DNA of 64,000 nucleotides, from the NCBI GenBank assembly GCA_029721515.1, contig CM056569.1:14802007-14866006 (forward strand), in the 5' to 3' direction. Position numbers and translations under genes: made by a program. The stretch comes from Synanceia verrucosa (taxonomy: Eukaryota; Chordata; Actinopteri; Perciformes; Synanceiidae). Every line of letters begins with the position of its first letter. The stretch's first letter is position 1. Positions 1-12,184 of the stretch are shown piece by piece. The notes under the pieces were generated by a model. It saw only the letters and a list, made by a program, of their open reading frames with translations. It was not told where the DNA came from and did no database searches.

Positions 1-1551
1 TATTGCTTGATGGCTTGTGAGGGAATTCTACATCAGAAGAACAAGGAGAGGACGCTCTCTTTAAAACACATTTACCAGTAACAACAGCTGTGTGTGAAGT
101 CATAGAGCTCCCCGATGACTTTTTGACCTTTTCATCCTGCAAACCAATGAGTCACATTATGCAATAAAACATATGCTCTTCTTCAAGAGCCGTGACAATC
201 AAAACTGAGCAGACGTTTCCACCAACTGCTGATGTTCTTTCAAAGTACTTCCAAACAAACTAGAGTATAAACAAAAACTTTTTTTATGGTTGCACTCTTA
301 AAACCTATGTAGCCCACCTAATTATAATGAAAGGAGTGTTCCGTCTCAGTTAGTCCACGTCTGATAGGTTGTCATGTGGGTTTCTGCCTCCTCTTGAAAG
401 TGTCCCTTTATCAGTGAATCCACACAGATACTGCTCTGAGCCTCTTGCCAGCTTATCGCCGTTAGACTGTTAATTAGCAGCAAGTGCAGCAATTACACTC
501 AACTATCCTGAGCAACAAAGACACAAAAGATGGCCCCCTGCCTACCCCCACTCTGCTTTACCCTGGCCTTAAAACTAGCTCCCACAAACGAGGAGAAGGA
601 GAGAGGGGTGAGGAGAAGGAAATAAGGAGTGGAGTTTCTTGTGCAAAGACAAAGACGGAGCTCGGATTAGACTCTAATGTAGTTTTTAATTGGTTTGTCT
701 CTACTGAGAGGAGCCCCAAATCTGGATGTTTTAGACCAGACCTGCCTCCTCCTGTATATACATGTAAGTTTGCAAGTATGTGATATGCACTCAGTTGGTA
801 ATTGCAAGAATAAAAATCATGGTTGTGTATGAGGAGGCTCATTATGTTCCTGACATTTCATGTTCCTGCGACGTTGCAAAATGAATTAAAAAGAAAATAA
901 ATAGCCTAAATTGCAACAGAGAAGAATTCATCCCAATTCATATGCCTTAAATTCAAATGTTCTGTGGTATACACACTTTAATTATTAATAAACTGTTCCA
1001 TGTGAGATGTGCCGACTGAACTTAAATAGCTGTGAGTGTTTTGCATTCTCTAGAGAAATACTGTAAGAACTCAACATTTTCAAGTCTTCCTGCTTTGGTA
1101 GATGTGGATGTTTAGGGATGTCACATTTGAAGATCCCTTGGAATGAAGTTCAAATAATTTACTCTATTCTATTTATGCTAGAAGCAGTTTAACAAGAGCA
1201 AAAAAAAAAAACAAATGTGACATTATCTGAGCCCCATTAGCTTTCAATCACAAGAACTGTGAGTTTTGTATCTAAATGTAAAGTAGGTTAGTATCCCTGT
1301 CCCTGTATGGTGCGTTAACTTAAACAGGGTTGGTGGGGTTATTTTTAAAATCTATTCCAATACAATGCAGTCAGTAACCTAATTCAAGTATCACAATAAA
1401 ATTACACACCTTGAATACTTTCTGTTATTTGTGCAAATAAAGACAAGAGGAAGGAAAAAATGGTGAAATTTCATCATTATTTTGTGTATAAAGAGGAGAA
1501 GGAGAACAACCAGGTGGCAACCTCTGGGTCTGAAAAGGGAAGCCAGTGCAA
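1..1551. other. Noncoding stretch, no gene seen
   Basis: This stretch is AT-rich with only short ORFs on both strands (longest about 99 codons, low complexity, no recognised domain). It holds an A-run near 1199-1212 and a purine-rich patch near 590-660. No transposon ends, RNA gene or splice-bounded exon could be supported. Confidence 0.6.
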
Positions 1552-1999
1552 GTCAATTTTATTTATATAGCCCCAGTGTTTATTTCGTTGATGAAAAATG
1601 TCCATTGTAATGTTCATCAACGACAGTTTTTTTTTCTGATGACAACAAGACCATAACTAAATAAAAAACAATCTCTGATGATGACAGGGTGCCCCTTCCC
1701 GGCTAAAGCTCGCGGGTCACAGGGGGGCTCCGCCTGGATGTCCAGTGGTGGCTCCAGGGATAAATCTACAGTAGATTTAGTCGATGAAATATCATTACAT
1801 TCTCGAAAACTGGACTAAAACTAATAAAATTCAAATGAATAAAATATGACTAAAACGAAATAGCATTTTCATGAAAAGACTAAGACTAAATCAGAATTTG
1901 CTGTCAAAACTAACACTGTATAGCCGATAATCACAAATTATAAATTTGCCTCAGAGGGCTTTACGATCTGTACAGGATATGAGACCCTCTGTCCTTTAT
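1552..1999 (+). repeat. Teleost dispersed repeat, copy 1, split by a MITE
   Basis: The left part (1552-1573) and the right part (1919-1999) together match a fish repeat that I recognise from its opening (AGTCAATTTTATTTATATAG) followed by 'gcccaatatcacaaat...cagagggctttacaatctgtac' type sequence. The right part continues with the 'cctcagagggctttac' and 'gaccctctgtcctttatctg' blocks. A second copy lies at 35322-35665 without the interruption. The middle (1574-1918) is foreign, so this is a nested insertion. Family membership is from memory; the nested structure and the second copy are visible in the window. Confidence 0.75.
1574..1918. mobile_element. hAT-like non-autonomous element (MITE), 345 bp
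   Basis: The element starts CAGTGTT and ends AACACTG, an inverted terminal pair typical of hAT elements. It is flanked by an 8-bp target duplication with one mismatch (TATAGCCC at 1566-1573, TATAGCCG at 1919-1926). hAT transposases make 8-bp duplications, so ends and flanks agree. It has no ORF of useful length and must have been mobilised in trans. The subterminal sequence has repeated 'gactaaaac/taaaatat' blocks, and a GC-rich core lies at about 1688-1755. The outer repeat continues on both sides, which confirms the boundaries. Confidence 0.8.
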
Positions 2000-2909
2000 C
2001 TGTTCTCCTCTTATTCATCGTTTGGGCGTAACTCCACTCTCTGGTGTCACCTCTGCCTCCAACAGACCGTGTTGGTGACATAATCATGTTACATGTACAT
2101 CCACCATCACACTGCAAATAAAACCTCATCACATCTTGTTAAATTTGGAGTGTGATAGTAACAATATGAGAACATTTTGGGAAAGCTGTCACCGTGGTGA
2201 TGATTCTAGAGGCCAATCATTTGGATGGGGATTTATTATTCCCAGGCATTTAGGATTAGATTAATGTTAAAGTTTAGGGTTAAGCAGAGGTTTGTAGATG
2301 AACGTAGTAAATTAAGATCCTCATAACTACAGCAGGACATGAACAGTGGCTGAATGCATATTGTATAGATCACACTCCACTGCATGTGCCAGTGTTTCAA
2401 GAACCCCCAGGTGTTAGCTGGTTCTCCTGACATCCGCAATCGGCTGCTCTGTGAACAGCTGACTAGACAGCAACCAGAGAACTGGCAACCATCTGGTGCC
2501 AATGGGGATCCAGGTTCCCCCCTAAAGCATTCATTCATCATGAACAACAGAACTCAAGAGGAAAGTAGAAGCACAAATTAGGATGTAGCACATAATCCTA
2601 AAGGTCCTTACACTGTTCCAGAATTACTTTTAATTGTGAGGGAGCTGGTAATGTACTTCAAACAACATCTGTGGCTGTGCAGTGCTTGCACACCAGTTAG
2701 CAACACATTTAGCAGCCAGTCGTGACAAGCTATTTAACTTCATATTGTTCCAAACTACAGTAAACATCTGGCTTGTTATGGCAGCATTTAAGGTCTCAGC
2801 AGTACAACACTACAGTGTCCTTTGCAATTACCCAGGTCCACTCTTCAGGACTTTTTATATTAACAGTGTTTGCTGCTGTGTCGGCGTGGCACCAGTGAAG
2901 CCCTGATTG
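2000..2909. other. Noncoding stretch, nothing recognised
   Basis: Ordinary AT-rich sequence with short overlapping ORFs on both strands (up to 103 codons) that show no domain and no splice context. No repeat ends were identified. Confidence 0.5.
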
Positions 2910-3270
2910 GCGGTCTTAGCTGCCGTCCACACGACAATGGAATTCTGTGAGTCCGCCAAATTTTAATACCAATTCCACCGTGCGTACAGACTGCCCCGGC
3001 GTTGTCTGAGACCCAAAACGGGATTTTCTGACAATGGGTTCCAGAGCGAGAAGATCTGACAACGCCGTTTCGGAGTTGCAGTGTGTACCCGGCGTTGTTG
3101 CTAACCATCACGTAATCACATGACCAGAAGGAGTAGTAAACAAGGACTTCATGCGCAAGCTCATTGCATTCTTTCATTCTTTTTCGTGGGTCTCTGTGTT
3201 TCTTTGCAGTGCCACCTATCGGCATTGTCACTGGTTATCACGTTGCCATGTAGACGGAAATAATTCCGGC
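2910..3270. repeat. CpG-rich probable DNA-transposon relic
   Basis: This block has many CpGs in an otherwise CpG-poor neighbourhood. It carries 'gccgtccacacgac' near 2921 and the roughly inverted 'ccatgtagacgg' near 3246, plus internal repeats of 'ggcgttgt/aacgccg'. I associate this style of sequence with non-autonomous DNA elements in fish. Exact ends and target duplication are not clear, so class and limits are uncertain. ORFs across it (123 codons on the minus strand) look incidental. Confidence 0.35.
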
Positions 3271-3751
3271 AACTTTCTCGCAAGCATTATCATGCACTAT
3301 CCCTGCTGTCTGACAATGTGAAAATGGACAATTTGCCCATCCATCAGTAATGGTGTGATAATGATGCTTATGGTGGGTGGCTGAATGCATACTGTCATAT
3401 CTCATCATTTTTGGGGGGGGGTTTGAGGTGATTGATAGAAGAATTATTTTACCACAAATCAAAATTGGTTGTAAAAATACAATTAAAAGTCATGTTTTTT
3501 TCTTATTGTGTTCTTATCACAGCAGATGACATTCTCAAGCTTTTTGCAGGGTGTCACTGAAGTGGTGAAAATGCTCCATTTGGAAGCAGAGCACTCAGCA
3601 CAAAGGTAGGCTACAGATGAAGGGAAGAAGTGGAAAAAAAACTCCTCCTTTAGTTTCCACTGGCTGACTCCTGTTGTTCTCCTGTGGTGCATTCATGAGC
3701 CGTAGGAACCTCCATACACTGATGCGTACAACATTTTTGATATAAGTGCGA
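3271..3751. other. Noncoding stretch, nothing recognised
   Basis: AT-rich sequence with a run of nine or more G near 3412-3421. Minus-strand ORFs of 69-74 codons show no features. No gene or element boundary seen. Confidence 0.5.
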
Positions 3752-4171
3752 TTAACTCTTTGAGTACCATTAACGTATTTCTACATCATTTAAAAGCTAA
3801 CGCTTGAGTGCCATTGACGTATATACTGCATAATATTACTCACAAATTGTGTGAGTAATATTGGGGCTTCTTGGCTTTGTAGTCGGAGCATAATGAGATG
3901 CTCACTGTAAAAGATGCCACAGAGAGAGCAAAACAAGGATTCTGGACAAAAAGTAGAAGCTGGCCTCTACCTCTGATAAAACAAGATGGAACAAAAAAAC
4001 AAACTTTTTTTCATGATGAAATAGAGAGTCTCTTCTTTCATTTGAACTATTCTGTGTTTTCAGTCATAGTACAAAATATTCTGTGGGTCACGAAATATGA
4101 CTTAAAATGGCCAAAAACACTGAAACAATGCACTTTCTGTTTTATAAAAGAGCTGGAACTCACTGAGTTAA
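3752..4171 (-). mobile_element. TTAA-flanked piggyBac-like MITE, copy A
   Basis: The element is bounded by TTAA at 3752-3755 and 4168-4171. Its ends read CTCTTTGAGTACCA on the left and, inverted, CTCAGTGAGTTCCA on the right. The interior matches the reverse complement of the element at 14776-15250 along most of its length, including the blocks 'gacccacagaatattttgtac' and 'tttatcagaggtagag' when read on the minus strand. The TTAA target and CTCTTTG-type ends suggest piggyBac superfamily mobilisation. Unlike copy B it contains a 13-bp perfect hairpin at 3832-3862. The 95-codon ORF inside has no counterpart in copy B and is incidental. Confidence 0.75.
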
Positions 4172-7100
4172 AGACACAGTCTTGATTTAGCCATATGTCG
4201 CCTTTACGGGCAAAGACAATTGCACAACTTTACCATTTCTTGTAAACACTACACTCTTTGACATACAGTCTACCCAAAGCACCGTCAGCATCGGTTTGAC
4301 TTGTTCATTTCCTCTCAGGGAGATGTTTCACAGTGATTTAATTTTTTTGTGTTTCCTTAACAACTCTAATCATAACCTTTTGTGGCTCCAGCTCTACCTC
4401 GTGCCTTACAGTGCTCTTCAGCCTCTTGTTGGCACATCCATTTGCTCTCATAAGAATCAAACTCTATTATACCTGAAGGTCACACCATTATCCCCCGCAG
4501 GCTGAATCCAAATAGTCATAAACTGTAATTTCTGCAGCCTGTGGAAGCCAGAGAGAGAGAAAAATGTGACGTTGCTGTCTTTGTCACTGATGAAACCCAA
4601 ACACTGTGAACCAGGCACAAACATCCAAGGCGGAGTTATAAGCTCACATCTCTAAATTGCTGTAGGTTAAAGACTGAAAATAGATCTTCTCAACAGAAGC
4701 TGTGAGAGACATCCACTGTATTTCAGCGAGGGAGGCAAAGAGAGAGGGCTGTGAGAAAAGGAGCAAGAGTGTCACATCCATTTGTAACTCCTGCTGTGAT
4801 GTCAGGGTGCTGGCGGGGGCTCACCAACTGTGCACAATGACGTTGATGGATGCAGGTGAGCGCCACGACTTTTTCCCCCAATACTCATCTGTGATGATCT
4901 GTCTGTTGTCGCTCCTTTATGAACCCGTAGCTGAAAGATGGAGACGGCGAGGGCGGGATAGATGAGGGTGACAAAGATAAGAATAAAGGTGAGAGTGGAG
5001 TGCAGAATAAAGTAACAGAGGGGGTGAGAATGAGAAAAAAAAGTCTTTCAGAGAAACGATGAAAGGAGATGGATCAGTGTGACCGCTGCAAAAAAAGTGA
5101 GACACATAATGAGCACTACACCAGAAAGTTCGTGTTTCTTTCCGTCTTGAACTTTTTCCCTCGATTCTGTTTAAATATTAAAGGTTTGTAATTAAAAGGT
5201 GACGGAGTGGGACGCCAAGGGGGGCTCTGGCTTTATTGACCGAGGAGTGACAAAGTATCACTCTCCGTGACTTGCAGCCTGCATTGAAGGGCTTGGGGAT
5301 CTTGAGGCAAGTGCATCTGGATGTCGAGATGTTTTCATCTGTTTACATCCCGGCAAAGAGCTCCGCCGGCCTCCTGGGGCACGCTGACGGATTTATGGCA
5401 AGAGCCCACTGTGGCAGATATGTATTTCTGAGCGTTTATGTATTGCTTAATTTGTTTCTCTCCTCCACATGGGATTGAACTCTTGCTGAGAGATGACTGG
5501 CAGACAAGAAGGAGGTAGGAAAAAAGTAAAATTTCAGCACTTCACAGTAGCGTGTAGCATGGCGGTAATTCCCCCGCCAGACACAATTTTTGCTTTGGAG
5601 ACACACAGGGAAATGATTCACGGTGTTTGGCCCTCTGCATGTTGTCTGAACACTCGAATTGTTTCTCATTGTCTCGTTGTGTCAGCTTCTCACTGCACAC
5701 TTGAAAATGGCTGTGTTTTCATGGTCAGGGCCAAATGCACAACACCTCTCCCTCTACGACAGACGCACTTCCAGATGTTGGCGTGTCGAGGGTCACCGTC
5801 TACCACCTCCAGACAGTTACTGATCCAGCAACACATCTGCATGATGAACTAAAGCAGCTGCTGAGAGAAATATCTGCTTCCTCTCAGCTGTCCATTCCTC
5901 CCCATCAGAGCACCATCAAGTGGTGAGTTGAGAAGATGTGAAACAGGCTGTGATATTGTTTTTGGTCCTGAGCTTCATAAATCATACATGCCTTTGAGTA
6001 AATCCACAGCTCCACAGATTTAATAAGAGCCGTTCTGGTAGGCCAAGTCAGTCTATGTGCCTCACATATACCAGTGTAAGAGAGATCATTATGGAAATAC
6101 TCAGAGGGAGGTGAACTTTAATAACTGCTCAAAATAAATCAAGGCAGTATGAGAATTGACAGCCGTTTCTCCCCCCAAGACTTCAGCTAGAGTGTAGAAT
6201 TGAAACAACACCGAGCATCAGAACATCTCAAGTAATATTGCTTCTTGAGGGAAATTCTGATTATGCAGGTTAGAATATTATGAGCCACCGCTTCGGGCAA
6301 TCATGTCGTGCTGCAGCCGTGCTACTATTGCAATAAATCTCAGTTTATGATAATGACTCAGGAGGAAATCATTGACACCTATGCATCCGGAACTCAGTGT
6401 GTGCTGTTCATGCATATTCAGCCTCCGTTTGTGACGGGCTGTTATTCTGGAGCGACTCGTGTGATTCTGAGAGGAGATGTAAATCTGAGGCAGACGACAA
6501 AACACAGATGACCTTTCCGAACAAAATCTGAGATGACCTTAGTGTGTGTGAATTGCAAATGTGAGCAATGACTGATACAGTTTCAAAGGGTAGCCATGGA
6601 TGGAGAGCATCTGAGCCTGCAGGATTTCACTGATACATGTTCAGGTACATGCCTCAGGAGCTGGTGCTCCCAAATCCCAATATTTTAAAAATGACTCCCC
6701 TACATTCACGTTCAAAAGGCAGATTTGACATACTGTATGTTCATGCAAAATGTGCAGCAGGTTGGCACAGGTAAAAGGTTAGTGCTATAAAAATAACTGA
6801 GACAATACACGCTTCCATGGTGGATTGTGCTGTTTCTTAGCACATAAAATGTTCATAAGATCTTTGGCACATCAGGGGTTGATTCCAGTTGCAAACCATT
6901 TCACTCATTTCTCTCTCTCCTCCAGTTTCTTAATATTAATCTTAAAATAAATATGCTTTAAAAGACAGACAGAGAGAGATAGAAAGAAAACCTGCTACTT
7001 AATTCAGTCTTACCGTATTTTAAGCTAAAGTGGCTACATAGCTTTTTCACTAACAACACAGGAAACTGGTTCAGTTTGTGAATTGGATCATGTGACTCCA

Positions 7101-8084
7101 CTCTAAACTCTCTACATTATGAGAGTCTGAATACAAAAGAGGACAGAAGCAGGGTAATTTATGTACTGTAGAACCTTTTTTAATGTATTCTTATATCTTA
7201 GTCCATAAAGATGTGCTCAAATAACCTTTGTGCTGCTCTGCTTTGTTTTAGTTTTTTTTTTTTTTGCTGCATTTAATACAGAGAAGTGGCAATTGTGTTT
7301 GGAGAGGGTTGCTTTTGGAATTCGTTTTCTGCTGCAGAAAACTTTCAAAACACACTCCTTGTCTGTAGAGTTTTTGTCATTTTGCAACGTGTCATCTTGA
7401 CACATATGCCAGAGGAATATTTGTCATTTATTTACACCAGCTAACTACCACCTGCGGAGGCTGAGTCAGAAAAATACTGGAGGAACACAGAGGAGATGGC
7501 AACATCAGTGAGATTAGTAAATCAAGCCGCTTTCTGCAGCAGCACATAAACAAACCACCAAGGCCAAGATTATTTTTTTTTTCCATGCGTCTGGTGCATT
7601 TCATCCTCAATCATGTATAAAATGCAAAGTGGATGATATAGAGCCACTGTGATTGTCTGCTTCCTGTTTTCCTGTCCTTCCTCATCATCTGACCCCTTTA
7701 CAAACTCATGATAAAGGTTAAAGTAGCTTCAATAATGTTTGAGTCATCTTTAATTTCATCATCTACGTGTTACAAACTATTGATTTCCTGTTGTTGGCAC
7801 TGTTCTCAGAGAATGTTTGCAGTTATGTAATCGATCACACACTGAGTGTCAGTCATTCCTCTTCAACAAGAAAGTGCAACTAATAAAGAAGCGTCCTGAC
7901 CTGTCATGCTTTCTTATCATCACATTCTTACAATAGGGTTTAAAAAGGAAGAGAAATATAGTTTTAGCTTGTGACTGCTGAGCCCTCTGGGGATTTGATG
8001 GAGGACCTGACAAGCAGTGACAAACTTCCAGGACTGTCCCTGAAGGTGCTGGGGTGAGCATTAAGCACGCAGAGTGATGGGCCC
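4172..8084. other. Noncoding stretch, no gene seen
   Basis: Mostly unique-looking AT-rich DNA with a T-run near 7250-7265. ORFs reach 119 codons (5493-5852) but show no motif and no supporting splice sites. The part from about 6280 to 6510 is balanced in composition, holds several CpGs and has facing ORFs, so it could be a conserved noncoding block, but this cannot be shown from one sequence. Confidence 0.5.
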
Positions 8085-11039
8085 TATTTTAGTCTCAGGG
8101 AGCTGATAAGGCCGGGAGTCTGAATCACACATTTACAGTCACGGTTGTTGAAAAGCAGGGTCACTTCACTCAGAAGAGCTCTTCGGATAGAGATGGGGAG
8201 CTTGAAGAAAAGAAAGGAATTAAAAACGGCATGTCTTTGTCTCTGCCGGACCAGAATTTCAAGGACTTTTACTCTGATCCTTTTCAAGAAAGAGACTTTT
8301 AATAAAATCTGTCACTGTTTCACTGTTATGAACTTACACGCTTGTGTCTTAAGTGTGTAACACTCTAAGGCCTTGATTTACTGTGGAAATTACATTCTTT
8401 TATTATTGCCTACCATTGCCTTTCTTCGTACTGCTCTGCAAAAATATGGTTGCTATAAAGGAACGGCTTTCATGCAACAGCCCAAAGGAGAGGAAGCTTG
8501 TATTGGTCCAGAACTGCAGGAATCAATCCAAGCGCACATCAAAAGAAACAGTGAACCAGTGTATTTCTGTTCTCACATTTGATAGAATAACATCTTCTGA
8601 TCCCACAAGCCTATTTGTTTCTGTTTACTGTAACTCTTGACATTTTGATTCACAATGTGCCCATTTTAGCAGGAAATATTTGGAAATTAGTCACACTAAT
8701 TAATGTGCTTTCTCCAGTAAGATCACTTAAAGTCTTGGCAGCCTGAGTTATTAACGTGCACAACATCAGGCCTGTTTGTAAGTCTGTGCTACAGCTGTTA
8801 TGGCTTATTTTTGATAAATAGTGCCTTTAGACTGAGTAGTGAAAAAAGTCATTTTTTAAGTCAGCATGTCTTTTTGATATGACATGCTGTTGCTTTATTT
8901 TTTTTCAAAAATGAATGGAAGAAAGATCACTCAGTTACTTGGAGCTTATGAAGTTGGCTCATATTCTTAATATCACATTTCCTTTATATTCACTGACAAC
9001 TTATTCCATCTGGGATTCAATTCCAGTCAAGCTGTGCAAGCAAGAGACCTTGGAAATGTTTCAGAATATACACTGATTAGATGTATGTTATTTTCACATA
9101 TCTCATTTTTTATGCCATGCAATGTGCTGTAATGTCAAGGGGCCAATATGCTGCAAAACAAGCATGGACACGGACAGCAGACATGGGTGTGTTTATATTC
9201 CACTGGGTGTCTGCAGGCAGAAGTTCAATCATAACTTCTGCCCTCGTCTACATGGTTCGGCCAGACGATCAGATTTTACATCACACAGATCCAAAGAGAA
9301 TATAAGTTTAATATATATACACCTATTACATTTTCCAGCTTGATTCTGATTAAAATCGAGCACCATTTCCTTCCTTAACTTATTTTTTATCTATAATTAT
9401 TGTATTATGTTTTATAATACAATTATGAATTAAAGCAATATAGAATTACATAAAAAGCACAGTCAATTGACTACTGATGCGCTCAAAACTCAAAACTAAC
9501 TACACAGCCAAGCTTGAACAACAAATGAAGACCCATTTAACTCTTAGGGTACAGAGACACTGACTTTTCAGATCATCTAAATGTTGATAATGTTTCCTAC
9601 TGACTATTTATTGCTACATTATTCCCACTGATGGTGTCTTCTAATGAAAGTGATCAATTCAATTATTTTTACTGTTGCTTGAGAAAGCGTTCATGCAGAG
9701 TTCTGTAATTGAGAAACAATGAAGAAAACTGTGGAGTTCAGTATGAACAAATATAATACATAAAAGCACATATTCATTATATCTATTTCAGCCTTGAAGT
9801 GAACCAACCAGCTACAACCTGAATCATGAGAAACAACTGAAGAAAAAAAAAAAAAATAACACAGCGATTTTCATGACATTTTTAAGAATTACTTATAATC
9901 GTGAGTTTCTTCTTTCTGTTTAAAACTTCATGACTCAACGCGTACAACCTCCTTCTCTCGTTTTATTTCAAGGAGTGAGACCATGACCTTGAAGCTGCTT
10001 TTCCCTCTTTTTTTAACATCAGAAATCAATGTCGGTGGCGGCACTCAACCTGAATACCATGCTCTTAAATCAAATAGCTCCTCTAACACTCTCTGTATTT
10101 ATTTGCGCATACACACACACATACCAGAGAGACCCAAGGTCAAAGAAAGTATCATCTTGCCGACGTAAGAAATCCCCCTTCTGATAACAGCAAATGCCAA
10201 AGCTGGAGAGGCCACAGGCACCAGCCACAACTACACAGAGAGAGAGAAACCTCAGTGAACTTTCCCCACGCTGAACCAGCCTGTGATTGATTTTCTACAC
10301 AGATCTCTAAACGGGTGTTACTCTCCTATCTGTAACAGTAATGAATTTCATTATAAGGCCCTGGAACACACAGACAGAGAGATGGAGATGCTGGCCGATG
10401 GCGGGAGAGAGCGCCAGAGAGAGAGAAGGGGAGATAAAAGGAAGACAGAGGGAGTGAAGGGAAAGCAGGGCTGTCGTTCAGGGTCTGTCTGTCAATAGTG
10501 ACAACGCATCTCGCCGTCGGCTGGAGACTGAAATAACAGCCAACCGCAGAGCAATTATAACCACTGCCTACTGCTTTTAGGCAACCTCTACATTCCTCAG
10601 CGTGCCGCACTGTCTTGAAAGGATGGATTGCAACATACATGCAAATATAGTCATGTGAGTTTCCACCCTACTTCCTTCTCCACTATGTCATAACCCGTGT
10701 GCCCGGTAACCACGGTGACCAAAGACGTCCTGAGGCTGTGCATGTATCCAGGACGCAGTGAGTCAGGATGCACAATTGGATGACTCATTGCCATCTTGGG
10801 GCTAAAAAAGCCCTTTCATCATTATCTCTCACTCTCTCTCTGTCTTCCTCCCCACCCTCCTCCTCCTCTTCATTTTACACTTATCTGCACCTCGACGTTT
10901 CCCAGGTAAATAAAAGCCATTTGGTTTTCTCCCAGACCCCAGGGGAAAGTGGTGTCATCTGACACCACAGAGAGGTGTTGGGGCACGCTGTTGACTTGTC
11001 AGTCGCCTTCTTTTCATATCTACTCTTCCCTTCTGTTTG
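8085..11039. other. Noncoding stretch, no gene seen
   Basis: AT-rich sequence with an A-run near 9842-9856, a purine-rich segment at about 10370-10460 and a CT-rich segment at about 10818-10875. The ORFs here (up to 104 codons at 10326-10640, minus) arise over the purine/pyrimidine-biased tracts. No element ends or RNA genes recognised. Confidence 0.5.
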
Positions 11040-11450
11040 GTTGTTAAGGCAGTGAATTGCAGCCCTATCATTTTGTGGTCATTAGTATTCATGGAGCGCT
11101 GGGTCAGGTTCCCCAGGAGTGATTGGCGCTCATGAATAAGCCAAATGCCACTTGAGAACTGGCAGAAAAATTGTTACGAGATGTTTTCTTCAACGTTTCG
11201 ATCTCAAGTGGTCAGTCGCCGCAGCAGATGGCTTTTAATACTCAGAGGTTACACTGGTTATTTATTTATTCTTTATCATTATGAAAATCAATTGGTGGAT
11301 TTTTACCGCAAAAGCCGCCATTTCTATCTAAAGCGCCGTCATTATGTATGCACCACCTGAGCCAAATTGATTTGACACCATTCTCATCGTGTTGACCCCA
11401 GAAATTATTTCCCAGACGGGGCATAATGTCATACGAAAATATTAACACTT
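11040..11450. promoter_or_regulatory. Candidate conserved noncoding element
   Basis: This segment is single-copy-looking, has CpGs and homeodomain-type AT cores ('tgattggcgctcatgaat', 'ttattcttt', 'aatcaattgg'), and lacks a transposon signature. Its texture resembles deeply conserved vertebrate enhancers. This is inference from composition only; no promoter or exon structure is visible. Confidence 0.2.
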
Positions 11451-11886
11451 AACATGGACTCTGGAGGAATTTTATTTTGAAATAGCAACTGGATAAATTG
11501 GCTCCCTGATCTACAAGTAAATCAAATATTGTCAGGCTAAATGATTGCTGTACAAAAGCACAAAATCAGCATTCATGACTGCTTCATTGCACTTTCCTTC
11601 CATCTAGTGTAGGTGAAAACAACATGATAGTAAATTTGATGAAAGCAGTCTTCACTTATACATTATGGCCTACAGAGAATATATTCCAAACCATGTTTAT
11701 TTCAAGCACATGATCACAAATGAGAAAACAGACTCATCCATCTCTGGAACAACAGTTTTCAGGGTAGCAAATTATCTAGACACTAAAATTACCAAAGAGG
11801 AATAAATAAAGTGCATGTTATGATGCTCAGATTAAAACCAGCAGTACAGGACTCTTGACTCTCAGAGAGATTATACAGTATATATA

Positions 11887-11946
11887 CAGTCATGGAAAAA
11901 ATTATTAGACCACCCTTGTTTTCTTCAATTTCTTGTTAATTTTAAT
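11887..11946 (+). repeat. Tc1 terminal inverted repeat, left
   Basis: This end begins CAGTCATGGAAAAAATTATT and matches the right end in inverted orientation, exactly over the outer 51 bp. It is expected to carry the transposase binding site. Confidence 0.9.
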
Positions 11947-12184
11947 GGCTGGCTCAACTAAAGGTACATTTGTTTGGACAATTATAATGATAACAACAAA
12001 AATAGCTCATGAGAGTTTAATTTAAGAACTAAGGATTATTCATTTTCCATGGTTTTCTTGATAATAACCAAAATGACTTAAATTCTTACATCAATAGCTA
12101 TGGCATTGTACCGCCAAAAACACTACTTTTAAGCATTCCATGTTTTCTTTTCTGTTTGCTTTAAACACATGATACACACAAGAG

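Noticed and set aside
484..842. Overlapping ORFs of 99 and 94 codons on opposite strands
   Set aside because: No domain, no splice sites and no sensible start context. They look like chance frames in a moderately GC-rich patch.
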